In this document: positions 59,070 to 64,000 of the stretch, one piece after another
Layout of the letters: the number at the start of each line of letters is the position of its first letter
Position numbering within the stretch: position 1 is the stretch's first letter
Source of the DNA: Streptomyces luteogriseus
GTDB lineage: Bacteria > Actinomycetota > Actinomycetes > Streptomycetales > Streptomycetaceae
Direction: 5' to 3'
DNA length: 64,000 nt
NCBI RefSeq assembly: GCF_014205055.1
Contig: NZ_JACHMS010000001.1
Coordinates: forward strand, 5,332,001 to 5,396,000
Notes under the pieces: model-generated
Told to the model about the DNA's origin: nothing
Seen by the model: only the letters and a program-made list of their open reading frames with translations
Databases searched by the model: none
Translations under genes and position numbers: made by a program

Positions 59070-60993
59070 ATGAGCGCCCCAACCCCGGCCCCCGGTGACG
59101 ACAGGCCCCGCGAAGGGTATTACCCGGACCCGTCCATTCCTGGATATGTCCGGTACTGGAACGGCGCCTCCTGGGTGCCGGGCACCAGCCGTCCGGCGCC
59201 CCAGGACGGCGAGTCGCTCGCGCCGCCGCCCGGCGCGGGGGCGGGGCAGTCCGGCGCCGCCGCGACGGTCGAGGAGACCGGCCCGCACTTCTTCGACGAG
59301 GACCCGGTCGAGGAGCCGTCCGGGTCGCCGTCCGCCGCCGACGCGCAGCACGGCAGCCGTCCCGAACCGGCCTCCGCCTGGGGCGCCGACCGCTCCCGCC
59401 AGTCCGGCTTCGGCGGCGACCAGGACCGCCGGGTCTCGTGGGGCGCGCCGCAGGGGGGCGCAGGGCGCGGGCCCGCAGGGTGCGCCGGGCGGTGACCCGA
59501 GAGTGGCTCGTGCCGACCAGCGGCCCGAGGGGGAGTCCGCCCGTACCGACGGCACGGCGAGCACCCCGCCGGCCGGCCAAGACGCGAACGCCGCGGCGGG
59601 GGGCGGCACGTTCGTGTTCCGCCGTCCGACGGGGCAGGCCGGGGGAGGGGCCGCCGCCGACGCTCCCGACGACGGCACGATGACGTTCCGCGCGGTGTCC
59701 CCGCGCACGGGCCCGGCCGACGGCGGTTCGAGACCGGCCGGGGGACAGGGCGGTCCGGGCCATGGGCCGGCGGGCTCGGGCGGCAACTCCGGTGGCCCCG
59801 GCGGCAACGCCGGCGGTGCCGGCTTCGGACCGGCGGGCTCGGGCAGCGGCTCGGCCGCGTCCGGCTTCGTCGGCGCGCAAGGCGTGCCGGGTGCGCAGGG
59901 CGTGCCGGGTGTGCCGGGTGCGCAAGGCGGGGCCGCGGGCGCCGGCTTCGGACCGGCAGGGGCGGCAGGCGACTCGGCGGCGTCTCCCTTCGGCGGGCAA
60001 GGCGGTGCGGCCGGCTCAGGTGCCGGCTCCGGCGCAGCCTCCGGTGCCGGCTTCGGTCCGGCCGGCTCGGGCAGCGGGGCGGCGGCGTCCGCCTTCGGTC
60101 CGGGCCCGTCGGGACCCGCGTTCGGCCCGCAGGCCGTTCCGACCGGTTCCGGGAGCGGCTCCGCGGGGCCGGGCTTCGGCGCCGGGAAGGCGGCCGCCGC
60201 CCGGGCCTCCGCCGCGCAGGCGGGGGCCGGGAGCGCCGCCGCACAGGCCTCCGGTGCCGCCCCGAGCGCGCTGTCCGGGCCCCAGGCGGCCCCCACCGTC
60301 CCGCCGCAGTCCGCCGGACCCGCCAGCGCCCAGCCCGGCGCAGCCGCCCCTTCTGGCACACCCCTCAGCGCGGGCCCGGGCGGCGGTCAGTCCTCCTGGG
60401 CGCAGCAGGTGCACCGGCTCGCCGGAGGCGGCGGAGGTGACGAGCAGCCCGTCGCGCCCTGGAAGCCGCCGGTCGAGGACGTGTTCCAGGCCGCTGCCCG
60501 CCGTCAGGCCGAGGCCCGCCCCGCGGGGCTGGGCAAGCGGCTTGCCGCCCGGCTGCTGGACACCGTCGTCCTCGCCGCCCTCACCGCCGCAGCCGCCGTG
60601 CCGCTAGGCACCAAGGCGATCGACCACGTCAACGAGAAGATCGACGCGGCCAAGCTCTCCGGCGAGACCGTCACGGTCTGGCTGCTCGACGGTACGACCT
60701 CGGTCTACCTCGGCATCATCCTGGCCGTCCTGCTGCTCGCCGGGGTCCTGAGCGAGGTGCTGCCCACCGCCAAGTGGGGCCGCACCCTCGGCAAGAAGCT
60801 GATGGGCCTCGAAGTGCGGGACATCGAGGCCCATGACGCACCGGAGTTCGGCGCTGCCCTGCGCCGCTGGCTGGTCTACAGCGTGCCCGGACTCCTCGTC
60901 GTCGGGATCGTGGGCGTCGCCTGGTGCCTCTTCGACCGGCCCTGGCGTCAGTGCTGGCACGACAAGGCCGCGCACACCTTCGTGGCGGGCTGA
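59070..60993 (+). pseudogene. DUF2510/RDD membrane protein, frameshifted at a G run
   Basis: Two frames together make one protein. From ATG 59070 comes a DUF2510 module (EGYYPDPSIPGYVRYWNGASW), which ends at a TGA at about 59493. From about 59459 the next frame continues with a Gly/Ala/Pro-rich, partly collagen-like linker (GVPGAQGVPGVPGAQG) and a C-terminal RDD domain (GLGKRLAARLLDTVVLAAL...WGRTLGKKLMGLEVRD...FDRPWRQCWHDKAAHTF). Removing one G from the six-G run at 59453-59458 joins them cleanly (APQGAQGAGPQGAP). It is a sequencing error, a recent mutation, or slippage-controlled. RDD proteins are membrane proteins of unknown transport role. Confidence 0.85.
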
Positions 60994-61053
60994 GCTCCCT
61001 CGGACGGCCGTCTGCCGGATGCGGATCCCGGGGGTTCGCGGTCGACTCGGGCC

Positions 61054-61764
61054 ATGAGCAGTGAACCGCCCCCCGGCTCCGGTCAGCAGCCTCCGGACGA
61101 CGACCCGTTCCGGAAGCGTCCCCCGGACGAGCCGCCCGGTGACGGGACGGGCTCGCCCTACGGCAGCGAGCCCCCGCCGTACGGCGGGGGCGGTCCGAGC
61201 GGCCCGCCCCCGCCGTACGGGGGCGGCGGTACGAACGGCCCGGGCGGTCCCGGTGGCGGTCCCTACGGCGGTGATCCGTACGGCGGCGGCTCCTACCCCA
61301 CCGACCCCCTCGCCGGTATGCCCCCGCTCGCCGACAGCGTCATGCGCACGCTCGCGCGCATCATCGACATGATCCTGGTGGGGGTCGTCGTCTGGCTGCT
61401 CACCTGGGGCTTCGGTGTCAACGAGTACGACGTGGACAGCGACCGCATCGAGATCGGCAAGTCGTTCTGGCAGTCGGCGGTCGCCGCCGTCCTCTACATC
61501 GCCTACGACACCGTCCTGACCGCGCGGACCGGCCAGACCCTCGGCAAGAAACTGTTGCGCATGCGGGTGGCCAACCTGGACAACGGCGCGACGCCCTCCG
61601 TGCAGAACGCGCTGGCGCGCGCCGCGGTGCTGTGGATCCCGTTCGCCTTCTGCTGCGCCTGTGTCTGGACCGCGGTCTGCGGCGGCTGGAGCTTCTTCGA
61701 CCGGCCCTACAAGCAGGGCCTGCACGACAAGGCGGCAAAAACGGTCGTGGTCAGCACGAAGTGA
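61054..61764 (+). CDS. RDD-family membrane protein
   Basis: A 236-residue protein. Residues 1-85 are Pro/Gly/Tyr-rich and disordered (PPPYGGGGPSGPPPPYGGGG). The RDD domain follows: TLARIIDMILVGVVVWLLTWGF, GQTLGKKLLRMRVANL, and the C-terminal FFDRPYKQGLHDKAAKTVVV. It is a paralogue of the preceding gene's C-terminus, so the two arose by duplication or belong to one system. ATG 61054. Function in the family is mostly unknown; some RDD proteins act as ion antiporters. Confidence 0.9.
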   Translation: MSSEPPPGSGQQPPDDDPFRKRPPDEPPGDGTGSPYGSEPPPYGGGGPSGPPPPYGGGGTNGPGGPGGGPYGGDPYGGGSYPTDPLAGMPPLADSVMRTLARIIDMILVGVVVWLLTWGFGVNEYDVDSDRIEIGKSFWQSAVAAVLYIAYDTVLTARTGQTLGKKLLRMRVANLDNGATPSVQNALARAAVLWIPFAFCCACVWTAVCGGWSFFDRPYKQGLHDKAAKTVVVSTK

Positions 61765-61798
61765 GGCACGGAAGGACCGGCTGGAGTGCGGCGGGCGG

Positions 61799-62083
61799 TC
61801 AGGAGGCCGCCCGTTCGCGCACCGGCTCCGGAGCCGGTGCCGGCGCCGGGAGCGACGCCCGGAGCGGCTCCCGGGGCGCGGGCTGCTCCACCGCGGCCGG
61901 GCGCTTCCCGGGCAGCGGCACCGTCATGGCGACCAGCAGTCCGAGGGCGAGCGCCGCGACGGAGATGACCGCGATCCCCGCACCCGAACTCGTCTGAGAC
62001 AGCAGCAGCATGGCGAGGGTCGAGAAGATCACGGTGCAGGAACCGTAGGCGAGCTGTGCGGCAGTCGGACGGGGCATGGCCAT
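61799..62083 (-). CDS. Small two-helix membrane protein
   Basis: A 94-residue protein with two TM helices (LAYGSCTVIFSTLAMLLLS and AGIAVISVAALALGLLVAMTVPL) and a Pro/Ala-rich cytoplasmic or extracellular tail. ATG 62083 is preferred because GAGGAC lies just upstream in the coding sense; ATGs at 62086 and 62077 are near. Found convergent with the RDD gene. Function unknown. Confidence 0.72.
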   Translation of the reverse strand: MAMPRPTAAQLAYGSCTVIFSTLAMLLLSQTSSGAGIAVISVAALALGLLVAMTVPLPGKRPAAVEQPAPREPLRASLPAPAPAPEPVRERAAS

Positions 62084-62302
62084 CATGTCCTCGAAAGTGG
62101 GGGTCCACGGTGGTGTCGGCCTGGCAAGACGCCGGCTTCCGGGCGTTCCGCCAACCGACATTCTCACCGGCAGGGTGCCCGACCGGAACCGGCGGTAAGC
62201 GTGACCTAATCAACAAGGGCGGTGCACAGGGGGCGCACGGAGTCATGACGTCCACCTAGTGGACATATGCACGCGCCCGCACGGCCGGTGGGGAGGGCCG
62301 CG

Positions 62303-62418
62303 GGACAACCGTTTGGTTGTCCGTAAAACGAACGTCGCCTCCGCATAGTGCACTTGACTTGTCCAAGTCAAGGTCTGTCTTTTCTTCTAAACCTCTAGTC
62401 AAATGTCGTCACTTGACT
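62303..62418. promoter_or_regulatory. Three inverted repeats upstream of the M6 protease gene
   Basis: IR1: ggacaacc/ggttgtcc at 62303-62322 (8-bp arms, 4-base loop). IR2: cttgactt/aagtcaag at 62353-62372 (8-bp arms, 4-base loop). IR3: agtcaa/ttgact at 62397-62418. IR2 and IR3 share the half-site ACTTGACT. They lie 80-200 bases before the protease start, in an unusually A+T-rich stretch. The remainder of the 416-base gap shows no gene. Confidence 0.6.
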
Positions 62419-62499
62419 ACACGCGTTGATCACGCGCGCGCGGATTTCCATGACCGGGACCCTGCCTGCCGCGCGCCCGAACGCGGGGGAGGATCTCAA

Positions 62500-64000
62500 G
62501 TGACCAGTAGACCCTGGACGTTCAGAGCGGCCGCCATCAGCGTGGCGCTCGCAGCGGCCACCGCCACCGCCTCGACGTACGCGGTGGCCGACGACGCCTC
62601 GGCCCCCCGGTCCACCACAGTGGACCGTCATGACCCGGCGGATCGGCATCACGACGAGCACGACCTCGAAGGCCCGCTGAGCAAGACGCAGGACGCTCAG
62701 CGCCAGGAGGCCCTGAAGCAGGTCATATCCGGCAAGAGCAAGGTCAAGAACCGCGAAGGTTCGAAGGTCGTCAAGCTCAAGAGCAAGAAGGGCGACGACA
62801 AGTACGTCGAGCTCGGCCGCGAGAAGACCGACAAGATCTTCACGATCCTGGTCGAGTTCGGGGACAAGGTCGACAGCCGCTACGGCGGCACCCCCGGCCC
62901 GCTGCACAACACGATAGCCAAGCCGGACCGCAAGAAGGACAACTCCACGGCGTGGAGGGCCGACTACGACCAGGAGTACTTCCAGGACCTGTACTTCGGT
63001 CACGGCAAGGGCGTCGACTCGGTCAAGACCTACTACGAGAAGCAGTCCTCGGGCCGCTACTCGGTCGACGGCGAGGTCTCCGACTGGGTCAAGGTCCCCT
63101 ACAACGAGGCCCGTTACGGCAACAACGCCTGCGGTGACACCAACTGCTCGAGCGTGTGGAACGTCGTCAGCGACGGTCTGAACGCCTGGGTCGACCGGCA
63201 GAAGGCGGCCGGCCGCACCGACGCGCAGATCAAGGCGGACGTCGCCCGGTTCGACGAGTGGGACCGCTACGACTTCGACGGCGACGGCGACTTCAACGAG
63301 CCCGACGGCTACATCGACCACTTCCAGATCGTGCACGCCGGCGAGGACGAGTCCGCGGGCGGCGGCGCCCAGGGCACCGACGCGATCTGGGCCCACCGCT
63401 GGTACGCCTTCGGCACCGACGCCGGGGCCACCGGCCCCGAGAGCAACAAGCTCGGCGGTGCGAAGATCGGCGACACCGGCATCTGGGTCGGCGACTACAC
63501 CGTCCAGCCGGAGAACGGCGGACTCGGCGTCTACGCCCACGAGTACGGCCACGACCTCGGTCTGCCGGACCACTACGACACCTCGGGCGGCGAGAACTCC
63601 ACCGGCTTCTGGACGCTGATGTCGTCCGGTTCCTGGCTCGGCACCGGCAAGAACGAGATCGGCGACCTGCCCGGCGACATGACCGCCTGGGACAAGATGC
63701 AGCTGGGCTGGCTGAACTTCGACAAGGCCAAGGCCGGCGTCAGCTCCTGGCACAAGCTGGGCCTCGCCGAGTACAACACCAAGCACAAGCAGGCCCTGGT
63801 CGTCGACCTCCCCAAGAAGGCGGTCACCACCGAGGTCGTGACCCCCGCCGAGGGCAAGACCCAGTGGTGGAGCGGCAGCGGTGACAACCTCAAGAACACC
63901 CTGACGCGTGTCGTCGACCTGACCGGCAAGTCGAAGGCGCAGCTGACCCTCGACGGCTGGTACGACATCGAGGCCAACTACGACTTCCTCTACACCGAGG
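62500..64000 (+). CDS. Secreted M6-family (immune inhibitor A-type) metalloprotease, N-terminal part
   Basis: The frame is open to the window end: 500 residues seen, continuing beyond. Signal peptide (FRAAAISVALAAATATASTYAVA), a propeptide rich in charged residues, then the catalytic domain with HEYGHDLGLPDHYD (zinc His at about 347 and 351, Glu 348, and following residues as in M6 peptidases). It degrades extracellular proteins. GTG 62500 has GGGGGAGGA upstream. A calcium-binding-like DFDGDGDFNEPDGYID sits before the active site. The gene is regulated probably through the inverted repeats upstream. Confidence 0.93.
   Translation, partial: MTSRPWTFRAAAISVALAAATATASTYAVADDASAPRSTTVDRHDPADRHHDEHDLEGPLSKTQDAQRQEALKQVISGKSKVKNREGSKVVKLKSKKGDDKYVELGREKTDKIFTILVEFGDKVDSRYGGTPGPLHNTIAKPDRKKDNSTAWRADYDQEYFQDLYFGHGKGVDSVKTYYEKQSSGRYSVDGEVSDWVKVPYNEARYGNNACGDTNCSSVWNVVSDGLNAWVDRQKAAGRTDAQIKADVARFDEWDRYDFDGDGDFNEPDGYIDHFQIVHAGEDESAGGGAQGTDAIWAHRWYAFGTDAGATGPESNKLGGAKIGDTGIWVGDYTVQPENGGLGVYAHEYGHDLGLPDHYDTSGGENSTGFWTLMSSGSWLGTGKNEIGDLPGDMTAWDKMQLGWLNFDKAKAGVSSWHKLGLAEYNTKHKQALVVDLPKKAVTTEVVTPAEGKTQWWSGSGDNLKNTLTRVVDLTGKSKAQLTLDGWYDIEANYDFLYTE

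Overview
The window is chromosomal DNA of a Streptomyces species or very close relative. The evidence is very high GC with strong third-position bias, GTG and TTG starts behind GGAGG-type ribosome sites, and many ATGA/GTGA gene overlaps. It also carries Streptomyces-specific genes: an SsgA-like protein, a MatA/MatB-type aggregation locus, a HemD-type regulator next to narK, an LAXTG-anchored protein, and a SigU-like sigma factor with its anti-sigma factor. From memory, the gene order follows one continuous stretch of the S. coelicolor core chromosome running from smpB to ssgG. Synteny was not computed.

Layout. 1-1.5 kb: end of a CtpA-like protease, smpB and the tmRNA gene ssrA (trans-translation). 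1.6-6.2 kb: LacI regulator, YicI-type alpha-xylosidase and an MFS transporter, with perfect palindromes likely to be LacI operators. 6.4-8.7 kb: small hypothetical, four-helix membrane protein, LysR regulator. 8.8-14.8 kb: extracellular polysaccharide locus (matA-like, matB with deacetylase and GT2 domains, a membrane acyltransferase) and a repeat-tailed membrane protein. 15-17.6 kb: narK and the nnaR-type nitrate regulator. 17.6-18.5 kb: non-coding, repeat-rich gap. 18.5-23.3 kb: CGNR zinc-finger protein, SigU-like sigma/anti-sigma pair, HelD-family RNA polymerase-associated ATPase. 23.3-28.2 kb: candidate structured small RNA, malic enzyme, HU, murA, yqgE, DUF3039.

28.3-33.6 kb: a sugar ABC uptake operon ending in a cytoplasmic beta-N-acetylhexosaminidase, preceded by a DasR-like operator, so probably for GlcNAc oligosaccharides. 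33.7-39.3 kb: three-subunit molybdenum hydroxylase operon with two oddities: a very long disordered arm on the iron-sulfur subunit, and altered active-site motifs in the molybdenum subunit. 39.5-49 kb: SUKH-like protein, LAXTG surface protein, tRNA-Cys, MFS transporter, Doc-type toxin-antitoxin pair, SF2 helicase, IclR regulator, Lon-like membrane protease. 49-53.5 kb: ArsR-type regulator with a clear operator, downstream of an osmoprotectant ABC operon. 53.5-64 kb: Lrp regulator divergent from hpd (tyrosine catabolism), TPR protein, glycolate/D-lactate oxidase, ssgG, two RDD membrane proteins (one frameshifted), and the start of a secreted M6 metalloprotease.

Most of the window is ordinary core genome. 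No prophage, insertion sequence, CRISPR array or biosynthetic cluster was seen. The best leads are the structured RNA at about 23.35-23.48 kb, the non-canonical molybdenum hydroxylase, the hairpin hiding the ribosome site of the sugar-binding protein, and several clean operator-like palindromes.
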